From Nereocystis luetkeana (lineage: Eukaryota > Sar > Phaeophyceae > Laminariales > Laminariaceae): 64,000 nt of DNA. The notes under the pieces were generated by a model that saw only the letters and a list, made by a program, of their open reading frames with translations, had not been told where the DNA came from and made no database searches. Of the stretch, positions 42,330-53,652 are shown piece after piece. The translations under genes and the position numbers were made by a program. The DNA is taken from assembly GCA_031213475.1 (NCBI GenBank), contig JARUPZ010000017.1:5803548-5867547 (forward strand), given 5' to 3'. How positions within the stretch are numbered: position 1 is the stretch's first letter; each line of letters starts with the position of its first letter.

Positions 42330-42591
42330 CTGCCACTCGACGGGGGGATTCGATCGCGAACGTGTTCGACTGTCATCGTTTTCGAGTCTGTTTCGCAGTG
42401 TTCATTGACTCCATAGGGTTTCAAACGCCTCGGCGGGCGTTTCTCCCACAGTACGAAGGGTTCTTTCAATTCGACTGCAGATGTGTTTGAACATGACTGG
42501 GATGTAGCACTCCGAGCTCGACGGGGTCTCTTGGCAGGCCTGTACTTACGCAGGCTCTGCCTCAAATTATTCTCTGGAGAAAGACTTTTTT
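42330..42591 (+). pseudogene. Two decayed tandem copies of the HAT gene's last exon
   Basis: The segment at 42330-42400 repeats the nucleotides that encode [12 protein letters not shown], but in a shifted and mutated frame. The segment at 42452-42591, behind an acceptor-like CTCCCACAG, reads GSFNSTADVFEHDWDVALRA and runs to a TGA at 42591. Its STADVFEHDW differs from the genuine [10 protein letters not shown] at two residues. The copies look like tandem duplications of the gene end. The last could be an alternative terminal exon, but it needs a phase-2 donor, which exon 20 does not supply. Confidence 0.55.
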
Positions 42592-44233
42592 GAACACGAT
42601 GACCGAGTGGAGTTGATTTGTTGCCGTTGGTCGGCCTACGGCCTCGAGATCATTTCGGTGTGATTGGTCCAGATCTCAAGGTCTGGTTGTGATTTGGCTG
42701 AGAGAGAGCGAGCTGTGCTATTGAAAGGGTGTCCTTTGGCGGCGAGGCGGCCAGGGGAGGAGTGTCCACGACGATAGCCATGGTGGGCGGCTCTCGAGGA
42801 GGACCGGTGTCACGTCGACTTCACCGCCAACTCGGAAAACAAGGGCTACCTCTGTTCCGAAAACAGTTTGCCTCGGAGAGCGTCGGCTGGTAAAAAACAT
42901 TTAATGGGCAGCGCCGGGGCGTGGCTATCGACGGAATCGCGTTTCACCCTTTTAGTACCGCAGTCCCGTTTTGGGGACGAACTACTTGGAATTCGAGGGG
43001 TGTGCCCCCCAATACGGGACTGCAGTTCTAAAAGGGTTAACCGCGTCCGGTCGCGTCGCGAGAACGGACCACATCGCGATGGTAACCGTTTGCGATCACT
43101 TTAGGCCGGGCCGCTGGTTTGAGACCCAGGCCCGCGAGAAGTGGGTTTCATAGAGCGTGATGCCTGACGATGCATGCGATTCAGTAGGAGGAGTACCATC
43201 AATACGAGTGCTGAAGGGTTTTCAGGGTTGGATGGCGCTTGGGGGCTTGGGGGTCTAGGGGTTACCGGGGGGAGGAGGACGGAACGTCGATTTTCTTTAT
43301 TTTTTTAAAATATATTTCACGTATTATATGGTAAAATTCTATTAATGACGAGGTTTCAATGCTGCCGCCGAAAATGACATTATTGCGTGCAAGGGGTTCA
43401 TGATAACCTGGACCACACGCACTAGAACCATTATGACGAGGCCAGGAGAGGCCTTGGCCCAGGAGAGGCCTTGACACAACCGAAGAGACCGGGTCTCCCA
43501 TAGCCGTTTTTTTGCGCGTGAGGGAGCTTTTCCCGTCTTGCTTTTGAAGGCTTGCGCCAAAAATGGGGGGAAAGGGGTCGTAGGCGTTTTCGTGTTCGTC
43601 AACCTTGTGTCGCCGTACAGCACGTGCTTTGTGTGGCAACTGCTCCGGGTCAAGGAACTTCGTCATTTTTTTTTGTGTGCGTGCCACAGGTCTCACAATG
43701 CGTGCGTTCGGGACTTTCTATCAGCTGCCAGCGCAATTGGTGCCGTCTAATAGTGTGAAATAACGCAAGCACACTCTAGTCTTTTGTTTTGCTGCGATGG
43801 GTTCGACCCAGGATGATCTGTACCGGGGCTATATACGGGTCGGCAGGTATTTGCCGAATGTGCTTTGGATTTTCTTCGCAAACTCCGTACTTTTTTTTTT
43901 TTTTTTGTTTTACCGTGGATATAAGGGGTACGCGCTCTACGAATGAATAGAGGTTAGGACAGAGCCGAATGAACGGAGGTTGCGGCATCAAGGAGAAGCT
44001 TTCGAGGGAAGTCACCTGCAAAAAACATTCTCCCGCACGATCATCCACCAATTAGCAAAAGTCGATCTACAGGTACCGCTCGTGTTGGGGCTGGACGAGA
44101 GCTCTTGAACAAAATTTTGGCCTTCGACATGCGGCGTAGATGTGGAGATGTGGCCCTAGAGCAAGCTTTGTTGTTTTTGTTATTTTCTCATCCGCCGGAG
44201 GAATTGAAGCCAATATAGATTCGTAATCATTTG
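42592..44233. other. Interval without a recognisable gene
   Basis: Apart from MITE-2 (42946) I see short unrelated open frames and a small tandem repeat (AGGAGAGGCCTTG at 43443 and 43462). No exon is supported. Confidence 0.5.
42946..43040. mobile_element. MITE-2 copy downstream of the HAT gene
   Basis: The arms ACCCTTTTAGTACCGCAGTC and GACTGCAGTTCTAAAAGGGT enclose GGGGACGAACTACTTGGAAT. Its length (95 bp) and structure match the other copies. Confidence 0.82.
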
Positions 44234-44344
44234 CTATTACGGGGGACCATAGTTAATAGGACCTATGGTATACATAAAAACCTATATATTTACCCATTTT
44301 TACTAACAATATTTGGTCCTATTAACTATGGACCCCCGCAATAG
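44234..44344 (-). mobile_element. MITE-1 copy
   Basis: It has full-length ends CTATTACGGGGGACCATAGT and TATGGACCCCCGCAATAG, with the core reversed (TACTAACAATATTTGGTCC). It is 111 bp, downstream of the HAT gene. Confidence 0.88.
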
Positions 44345-46302
44345 CGTTTTTTGTTTTTTGACAATCCCGTTTTGTTCTGGACGAAATTCCGGCGGCCAGG
44401 GACTCGACCTACTACGTATTATATCCGATCCGGGAATTTCGTAGAAGAACTAGTTCAACTGTTGTTGTGATGAAAACGGGCCACGAACAACAACTGTATG
44501 CGAGACCGTGAGCCCTTGGGCGACTCCTCTGTGGCATGGCATCTTGGCTGAAAGAAAACGCTCCGCAGGATGGCTCGTGACCGCTCTCGCACGCAACTCA
44601 AGCACTTCGGTCGAACGCCCTCTGCCATTATATAACTATTTTTTTATGTACGGCGGTTGGTATCTAGATTGCGATTGTGCTGTACCGATTCACGAAGTCT
44701 CCGCTGAGCGAAGCAGGCCATCGGATTACATATTTCGAGAAATCCACTGCCGACAGTGCGACCATATTCCGCAAGTGGTCTCTCAAACGGATTCAGAAAA
44801 AAGTGTCCGTCTGTCTGTCTGTCCGTCTGTCCGCTTGAGGGTCGCTCTATAGTCACCTACGCTCACATTTCTTTCTAAAAGGCTACGCCCATGCCGCACG
44901 CATAAGATCGGAGCCCTCGCCGAGGCGATCGACATGGTCCAAACCCGCACCTCTTCGCGTGCCCTGTGTGTGGAGTTATCAGAGTTGAATTCCAGCATCC
45001 CAATCGGGGTGACGGAACGTGAGCTCGCCCGAGGCCAGCGGAATACTATATATATATATATACATATGTATACATAATACAATGGCTCCGCATGGGTGCC
45101 GGCAGGCACCCATGCTCCGGATAGGAAAATATACCCCAGTGCCAAGTCGTGTGATTACTTTTAAGGAAGTTGACATAATTATTCGATCTTGTGACGAACA
45201 GGATCAGGGCACTGCCAAGTGGTGCAGGGAAAAGGCACTGCCGAGTGTCAGTTCCCATAATATGTACATATCGTGGGAGCACGCCCGAAGCGACCCCAAT
45301 TGGTTGGTTTAGTGCCTACTACTACACAGCAGCTCGTCCAGTACCGGCAAACGTTGTGGCCGTTTGAACTGTTTGACGAGGGAGGCGGTATTCCTGACGC
45401 AGAACGCGCGCATACATAACCATAAAAACACAAAGAAAAACACGCCTTTATTCCCGATACAGAGTATTAACCAACGGGTAGAAACGGAAGTAGAGCACAC
45501 GGCGTGATGTAGTGGCGGAATCCCCTGCACTACTGTAAGTTGTAAGTGCGCACGACCCCCCCCCCCCCCCCCCCCCTGCCCCCCCGCGCTATCCCCGCTC
45601 CTTTCCTCCTCCCCCCCCGTCCTCCCCTTTCCCCCCCTCCCTCTTTCCACGCCCCCAGCAACTCCTATAGACGTCACTCTGCGTTTGATTCATCGATGGT
45701 CGTCCGATGATAGCTTCGAGGCCCTCAGGGACATGTGGGAGACAGGTCTCCGATGTTGAGTTCTCCCTGGCCGACTTTCTCCGTGCACGATATGGTTTAA
45801 GGTTCCTTATACCCATAACGCTAGTTATTGCAAGCAATCGATGGCGATATGACATTTCCCCTACTACAACGATGCTTGCGGTGGTTCGAGCCATTTCGAC
45901 GACGCTATAAAGAAGACAGGGCAAGGCGAGCGCACCCGATTCAGTAGTTCGGGTAATGATCGCGTGGTGCTATGAGATCGCCCGACAGAGCACAGCAGTG
46001 CTTCGGATCAGGGCCGCAATGCCATATAAGAGCAGCGTGTAATGCGACACCATGATATAGATCACCCTGCGAAGAAGGAAAACTACCTCGATCGAGCACA
46101 CAATAAACAGTGGTCGACTCCTGAACCCTCTCGCCGTCAAAGGCAAGCATCAGACATCACTTGAACCATACACGCGCGCATGTACCCGTCCCTGGCTAAT
46201 TCGGGCTATTCCCCATGCATGCGTAGGTCTATTCTAGCTTCCGACACACCAAGATAAAAAATGAAGCATTCACACACCGAGATCCCTACAGTTAACCCTT
46301 GA
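44345..46302. other. Interval without a recognisable gene
   Basis: Two neighbouring minus-strand open frames, 46150-45941 (69 residues, LAFDGERVQESTTVYCVLDR) and 45924-45589 (111 residues), look less random than average and could be exons or a decayed mobile-element gene. I recognise no domain. A run of 22 C lies near 45556. Confidence 0.35.
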
Positions 46303-46504
46303 ATGGATCACACCCAAGGTCCATCTATCGCCTCGTTGAAAACCTCCCCCCAATGCTTCCAGCGCTCTCGTAGACCCTCGACACGCCCCTCTCTCCCTTT
46401 CTTACGCTCGATTATTTCACCGCCTGCGCTATTTGTGTGGAACGCCCTCACGGTAACATCATCGTGCCGACCTCTCGTAGAACGGTGTCCGTCTAACCCA
46501 TCCC

Positions 46505-46583
46505 GCGTGTCACCGCCGCCGCCACCGCCGCCGCCACCGCCTCCACCACCGCCGCCACCACCACCACCACCACCACCACCACC
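46505..46583 (+). repeat. CCG/CCA trinucleotide tract
   Basis: Mixed CCGCCGCCACCGCC and CCACCACCACC units; both strands are open as poly-Pro or poly-Gly. I do not call it coding. Confidence 0.85.
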
Positions 46584-46739
46584 ATCAACCCAGTCCCAGC
46601 CGGCGCCACTGGTCACCCTTGCCGCAACCGAGTACAGCTGGTCTCCCACGGTCTTTACTACACCTCGGTCACTCTCACCGCCGCTACAGCTGCAGCTGCA
46701 TCTACAGCTGCTGCTGCCGGGTGGTGCTGCTGCCGCGTT

Positions 46740-47000
46740 GGACAACAGGTGCTCGTTAATGTCGACGACGGCGTCCCGGTCATTGTTGCGCCGTGTCCAT
46801 GACCAATCCGGGGGCTGTGCTGCTGCTGTTGCCGCCGCTGCTGCTGCTGCTGCTGCCGCTGCTGCTGCTGCTGCTGCTGTGGCTTTGATGTTGGCATCGG
46901 AAGGTTCGAAAATGTTGTGGTGGTCGGTAGCAGCAGGAGCAGGGACATCTGTGACGGCGGGGCTGGGCGATCAATCACGACGGCGGGGTGGGTATAGGTG
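46740..47000 (-). repeat. CAG-tract-bearing dispersed repeat, third copy
   Basis: CGTGTCCATGACCAATCCGG, a CTG tract, then GCATCGGAAGGTTCGAAAAT and GGGGCTGGGCGATCAATCAC match the right arm of the palindrome at 51.3-51.9 kb over about 260 bp, with divergence. Confidence 0.7.
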
Positions 47001-47106
47001 GCAAGCCGGGGTGGAGGATTTGTTGCGTGAGAGGTGGGGTGGGTGGGGGCTCGATGGAGCGGACGTTTCTCAGTTGGTGCGTTGGGTTTTGTCTCTGATG
47101 TCATAA

Positions 47107-50100
47107 GAGAGGCGATTTTCGGCATAAAGACCGTGTTTCTGCGTTTGTAGGCCTAAAGGTTTGCCACAAATTTATTGCTTTCCTGATAGCGGTATCAAGT
47201 CCGTTTGTACCCTGTGGTAATTTTGTAGTATTATAATTGTAAACGCTTGACACGTCGCGATGTACTGTACAATTATAGATAATCTAATATAAGTGCCATC
47301 CTGCCATTGTGGTAAATCGTGCACTATGTCTGCCTGGTATGCTGTATTACAAACCCGGCTCAAGAAACAAGTGCTGCTACTCAAAACAGGTAGGTGTAGA
47401 TAGACAATAGAGATTATTCGGATTCCATCCGGCAACATAAGCGAGATCATACAGATCACAAAGATCATCTGCCCTGAAATAATTTGGTATGCCCACGTAT
47501 TATCGGAGACTATATGTTTTCTCAGAACGCCCAATTTTTTTATTCAAGAGATTTGGATCGAAATACGGAGGTGTCGCGTCACGATTTTTTGCGAAATTCT
47601 TTAGAAACGAAAATACCAAGGACCCTTAACTTAACGGAGAAGGGCACAAAAAAGCAGGAAAGTCTGGAAGATGAAGCAATGTGCGAAAAAACTCTGGAAA
47701 TTAGGGAAATTCAAACATATATTCTGGAAGAAACGCGCTCGACAACCCCCATACCACGCCGCTGTACCTTATGTCTATTACGCGAACCTCGTCGTCGTGG
47801 TTGCAACGCGTGCATGACTCCGCCGCTTTCGAAATGCCTTTGTAAATATCATCCATGTTCACACTTAAAATCAGCGCTATACTTATCTTATTTCGCTTGT
47901 GCGGATCCTGTGCGGTCCCAGCTAGCGTGATTGCGTCACACAAACAAACAATTGCCACACTGATTGCGCCGGCGACACTGTGTCATAGCTGCGGTCGATA
48001 TACCATTATCGCGGCCTGACGCGTGATAATATATATGTCGTTACATGCCGAGAACGCGTGTCATAGCACGGTGGCCACAGCGCACAATAGCTGCGGTCTC
48101 TGACGATGGCCAACGTAGCACCGACGGGACTTTTCACTGATCCTCAGGGCATTGGCTACAGTTTTCTGTCTACGTTGAAGGCAACGATACTATAATTTTG
48201 GGCATGGAGTTCGCGCAGCAATCGCGGGGGATTGCGGTGACCGGCGATATGATAAACGTCGGGGGTTGGGACATGAAACAAACAGCACCGTCCTATATTC
48301 AAGGGCGACCGATTGTACCCGTGACGGGGCGCTGATCATACGAGCGACGGTGCCTCTGAGCGGGCGTGCAATAATATTGGAATATATATGCGGCAGTCAT
48401 CGATACTTCGACGTGTACCACTACAGTATCACGGGGCCTTCACCGTGTGCACACCACAGTACACTACAGAGATAGATGTAAAACGAGTTTGTGGGTGATA
48501 CCACCAACCCCAGCCTAGTAGGCTATGCGGAGTACAAGACAAGAGGAGTAAGTATGGGTAGGCCAACCGGCTGGGGAAGGAGGCCTCATTTGCATTTTTC
48601 TTCCTCGCCTTCATCGATCATCTAAAGTATGTGTTTGATTCGATGAGATGAGGCCTCCGGCCGCAAAGCATGAAGACCTCGCACGGGATATACTGCCGCG
48701 CTGGTCGCTCAGCTCGGGAGCAATCCTGGAAAACGAATCGCCGCGGACAACAGAAACCAGCCAGCACAGAGGGTGGGTAGGTTCTCCTGGATTCATGATG
48801 GCTTCCTCCTGTTGTCGCCCGTTGGGCGGATAATCCAGACCTTGCTTGAGGCTCCGGTATGTTTTCTCCGAAAAGCTCTAACGTGTTGGAACAAAACAAC
48901 TTGTTTCATTTTGGTATCCATCTGGGTGCATCCCTACCACCCTGTCCCTAAATATATGGACACATTGAATATAAATATATTAAATCACAGCGTCCCTTCT
49001 ATGTAGGGGCATACTTCGACGCATTGATAGCTTGTATTCGCTCTGAGGTAAGGCTGGGAGTGGCAAATGAATCACAGCACTGCCAAGGGGTGCATTATGA
49101 AAAACAAGTGTGAATGAAAAGAAAGAAAACGTTGAAAACACAAAAAACATCATTTCCATCTGCCATTGGGCACAGCAACACATCACTCGTTCGTACAGCA
49201 GCAAGCAGCACTGCAAAGTAATACAAACGAGACGCTCGGCGTCCGTACTGTATACTTCGCATGCAGATAGCCACGAAACAGCTAGTTGAGCGGCAGAAGC
49301 AGTCGACCGAGCAAATCGACAGTACGAAGCGCCGGCGGTTACGTTGGTGCAGGAAACTCAGCAGCAGCAACCAGAAGCAGCAGCATAGCGTCCGGGTACG
49401 TATCGTACGAAACCTACACTGGCACGAGATCTCCGCCGGGATACCAAACAAAATGTCAATTACGAGACGGTACTCGTACAGCTTCCGGAGCAAATGAATC
49501 AGTCTTTCAGCTTTAAGATGCGGAGACACGTCACCGAGAAGGGGTGGTTGCACAATAACCAAGATCACGGGGGTCAGCAGCAGCAAAACAACACAGCAGT
49601 CGTAGCACGTGCAATGCAGCAGCACCAGAGCAGCGGCGTAACAGCGGCATGAGCAGGCGCAGTAGCCATGAACCACAGTATTCGATATGACGTTGTCACG
49701 GGCCAAAGGCAATCCTGACGGGTCAGATGTAGGCCGTCAACCTGAATCGATAAAGCACGTACTGGTAGCTTGCAGAATATGGTATCGATCACTCTACTCA
49801 TCGAACTCAGTACCTACCTCTCGATTGGTCTACGGAACTCAGTAGCGACCACTCATACATTTATTTGGTACATCTTACAGCTGACGTATTTGAGATGTTT
49901 CTCGCGCCCCGTCTGGGCACTGCGCGAGCGTGGCAGAAGCCGCCTCTACAGCAGTAGGCACGACGAGGGAAGACCTGGCTATACCCTCGAGGGTCAGCAA
50001 CGAAACATGCTGCAGGGTGAGCGTAACGCGAACATACATACAGGCATACATGTACCCGTTCATAACTTCTTTTTTTCTTGGCAGTTACATAATAGTACAA

Positions 50101-51080
50101 AACGTCTTCACGGCACACTCATAACTCCACGATGCATGTGACACTGTCCGCCATCGTTGCTGTGCGTACAAAATTGTTTTCGTAAACACCGTTTGTACCT
50201 CCACCACCGTACCGCTCGTCCCGCGGCGTGGCCTCGTCCGATTCGGTCGACACCAAAGAATCCGTCCTCTCTGCTTTACGGAGTCTGGTCGCTCGGCGTG
50301 CACAGCAGCCGAAGAGGCTCGTGACGTTCGTTTCGCGACCATATGCTAGCTTACGAATGCCAACATTTTTGCGCTAAACTCGTGCTTTCACACGTAAAAT
50401 AGCCCGACTCGGAATTTCGACACTTACTTAAGTCTTGTTTCTTGAACGTCCAATCCTCAACGCACAAGCAACGGCGGAGCATTAGACCGGCCACCCCGGC
50501 ACGCATTCCACACACTCTTGCCGTCATTAGCTGTCGAACGCCGCGGAGGATGCGGCCTCTCCCGTTTGGCCAAAGAAGAAGAGGTCCAATCTGGGTGCTG
50601 GCGTCGTGAACAAATTTTCTAAGCCGTCACGAGCGAGCACAATTCTCGGTTGACGGCACATTTGCCCCTTGACGGACAGCCGTCAACGACATCCCAATGC
50701 TCAAAACTATTATATTTCAGAAGAGGGCTTGACTGGCGAAAGGTAGGCCTGACGGGGCGCAGGTTGGTCATCAACCAAAATCTTTGGCCAGGAGACTGAT
50801 AAATCAACTACCGGCCACTCTACTGTCGTTAACGAGGGCACGGAGACAAATACCAGGTTTAAATTAAATATCGACAAATCAACCGGTCCAATTCACCACT
50901 GACGTACTCACACCCGGCCAGCCGGCAGCCAGAGCACGGCGCAAGGACGCCCGAGGCCGCCCCCGACACAGTCGGGGTCGGGGATCACGATGAGGCAGTT
51001 TCGTCCCATGAGGTGAACCTCATCTCGCGCTAGCACGGACAACGCAATATCTATATACGAAGTATTTTTATAAATAAAAT
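47107..51080. other. Interval without a recognisable gene
   Basis: Weak coding-like runs exist on the plus strand: MRRHVTEKGWLHNNQDHGGQ (49518) with a Gln-rich tail, and ARTPEAAPDTVGVGDHDEAV before a GAG|GTGAAC donor-like site near 51016. None can be assembled into a gene. Confidence 0.4.
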
Positions 51081-51289
51081 GTACAAATCGGCGGCGTCAG
51101 CACAAAAGAACCATCATCATTGTCGGAAATGTAGTATTGCACGCTACCCAACGTGTTCGCGCGTTGGATAAAAACGCTGGCAATTGCCACAACGGTGGCA
51201 GAGCCGCGGGGTCTACCACGGCATCGGCGGCAGACAACAGGTATTGATTGGTTTATATGTCCATGAAACCGTCATCGCATGCCTACGCT

Positions 51290-51687
51290 GCTGGTGCCGC
51301 CCATAACCACAACATTTTCGACCCCCGCCATGTCAACATCGAAGCAGCAGCCGCAGCGAGCAGCAACAGCAACATCAACAGCAGCAGCAACAGCAGCCGC
51401 AGCAGCAGCCGCAGCAGCAGCGACAGCGGCAGCGGCAGCGCAACCTCGGGATGGGTCACGGACACAACACAACAATGACGTGAAGATCATCACCAATAAT
51501 ATTGGAGATCACCTGAGGTCAAAAGTAGCAGGAGCACCAGCCGGCACCATCATCAGCGGCAGCAGCAGCGGCAGCAGCAGCGGCAGCGACGGCAAGAGTG
51601 AGGGTTGGAGTGTCAAGGGCGTGGGTGACCGCGTGTCAGCATACTCTCTTGAAACTCCAACCCTGACTCTTGCCACCGATGGTGCTG

Positions 51688-51725
<38 letters not shown>

Positions 51726-51905
51726 GGCTGGTACTTCTGCCGTGTTTGACGAAAGCCGATCTCCAATGCCTTGGATGGTCTTCCCGATATTATTGTTGTG
51801 CCGTGTCCGTGACCCATCCCGAGGCTGTGCTGCCGCTGCTGGTGCTGGGACTTCGATTTTTGCATCGACGGGGTCGATCATGCTGTGGTTGTGGGCGGTA
51901 GCAAC
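51290..51905. repeat. 600-bp imperfect palindrome with CAG and CTG tracts
   Basis: The left arm (51290-51620) and right arm (51655-51905) are inverted copies: GATGGGTCACGGACACAACA pairs with GTTGTGCCGTGTCCGTGACC, and AAGAGTGAGGGTTGGAGT with ACTCCAACCCTGACTCTT. The centre is near 51640. Both arms carry a trinucleotide tract at a matching place. Confidence 0.85.
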
Positions 51906-52019
51906 AGGGGCATCTATGACGGTGGGGCTGGGCGATCGATCACGACTGCAGGGTCAATATCCTATAGGTATAGGTGGCAAACCGGGTAGGGGAGTTGTGG
52001 ACCAGGTGTGAAACGCAGG

Positions 52020-53230
52020 GGATATGTGAAAATCGAGGTGGATGTGGGGCTCAGGTTGGAGCGGACGCTGGCTCGTGCGTTTATCCTCGCCTTGCTAAGG
52101 TATACGTACGTGCTGTCTTTCGAAGCCCAAACGTTAGTCACTGACGCGGTGGTTCCTCTGCTGTTACACGAACAACAGCCTCAAGTACGTGTTGATCCGA
52201 TCTTGATATCTTCAGTACTATTGCACGCATCCGACAGATCGCGATTTACAGTATTAGTAGTACAAAAGTACTGATTGTAAAGTGGCCCCCCGGGTGTTGT
52301 TACGAAACGTCAAAATTTGGTGTCTACAGGCTCGATGTCTTAGTTTTTCCGACCTTGATATAAAAACAACTATATTGTGTACCCTAGCACCACGTAGGAT
52401 TTAGAGGTGATCCGCCTGTTGAACCGTGTCTCTTAACCCAATATTCTTGAAGTTCGTGCCGTTTTGAGCCTTTTTCGTTTCTTGACAGTGTTTCTTAACC
52501 CTTTTAGGACTGCAGTCTCGTTTTGGGGACAATTGATGGAAAATTACTTGGAGTTTGAGTGGATCGCCCCCAAAAAAACGGGACTGGAGTTCTAAAGGGT
52601 CGCCCACTGTAGGCCCTATCCTGCTGCTGTTATATCATTTATGTGGATAAAATATACCTGGTACACTGCTGTAAGTAAATAATCAGCAAAAGAAACAGGT
52701 GCTACCGCGCCGGGAATAAGTGTAGATTATACAGATTCAGATATATGATGGTGCGTATTCCATCGGGCAACACAAGCTATAGATCATGCAGATCACACAG
52801 ACAGATCGTCTGCGCAGAAATATATACAAGGTATTTATTTAAGTGGGATCGGCGATCTGCTCCATCTTTGGTGCATTACTGTAATAACACTGATCGGCGG
52901 CGTCAACGCCATCGTTGGGAATGCGCATTAATACTGGCCGTTACACCACGCCCGGCAATCGCCACAACAGTGGTAGCGTCGCAGGATCCACCAGTACATC
53001 GGCAAGCAACAGGAAGCAATAATAGGGGGAGGTTTCCTTGAAACCATCGTCGCGACATCGTTCCGTTTTACCGTCGCAACTACTACTTGCTGCTGTAATA
53101 GGGTACAGTAGGTGGGCGTGCAACCTCTCGCGTCGATAGTTATTATTATGCGGATTCCTACTGATTGATGGTAAACTGGTGAGATTTCGGAACGCGAAAA
53201 TCGTCTGTCGAAAAACCATGTCGACACAAT
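52020..53230. other. Interval without a recognisable gene
   Basis: Besides MITE-2 (52497) and a GATCAT-type stretch (52725-52830), the segment at 52890-53060 is a diverged copy of 51085-51270 (CGGCGGCGTCA, CCACAACAGTGG, CCATCGTCG blocks). Confidence 0.5.
52497..52600. mobile_element. MITE-2 copy
   Basis: It runs from TTAACCCTTTTAGGACTGCA to GGGACTGGAGTTCTAAAGGG. A short extra stretch (ATTGATGGAAA) sits before ACTTGGAGTTTGAGTGG, making it slightly longer than the others. Confidence 0.78.
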
Positions 53231-53233
53231 CAA

Positions 53234-53652
53234 TAAATTTAACAGACAAATCGGAAAAATGGGAACGAAGCCTAAAAAAAAGGAGAACCAAGCCGTATCA
53301 CCAGAACCATGTATGTGGTGTATCAGATAACCAAAATGATCCTGCGAAACCCCTTGGCCAGCCCTGTGAGAGGAGCTCGACAGAACGGTCATGCTCCATC
53401 TCGTTCCTTCGGGTGGGCGCAAAAAGCGATATACGCTGGCTCTATTGTGATTTCTCTAGATGCTGGCTACCGCGGCGATGCCGAGGACTTCCAGCCTGAG
53501 CGACAGCTCATTCGAAGGCTGCTGTACAGCCCCACAGGACTGTCAACTTTTATTCTTGGAGTTGTACACAATTGGTTTGCTTTCTAAAAAAAAACGTCCG
53601 TTCTCATTTTTGTTTCGTTCCCATTTTTCCGATTTGTCTGTTAATTTAATGT
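53234..53652. repeat. Inverted repeat with 40-bp arms
   Basis: TTTAACAGACAAATCGGAAA then AATGGGAACGAA (53238-53270) recurs inverted as TTCGTTCCCATTTTTCCGAT then TTGTCTGTTAA (53614-53645). The arms enclose about 340 bp with no recognised gene. It may be a solitary inverted-repeat element. Confidence 0.85.

Noticed and set aside
46303-47106. A 267-residue frame rich in Pro and Ala, with open frames on the other strand
   Set aside because: It is built from CCG/CCA and CTG tracts plus a dispersed repeat. No splice sites or known domain support it.
49095-49712. A 205-residue Cys/Leu-rich minus-strand frame
   Set aside because: Hydrophobic and Cys-rich composition is what the complement of CAG-rich DNA yields. 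There are no defined membrane segments or start context.
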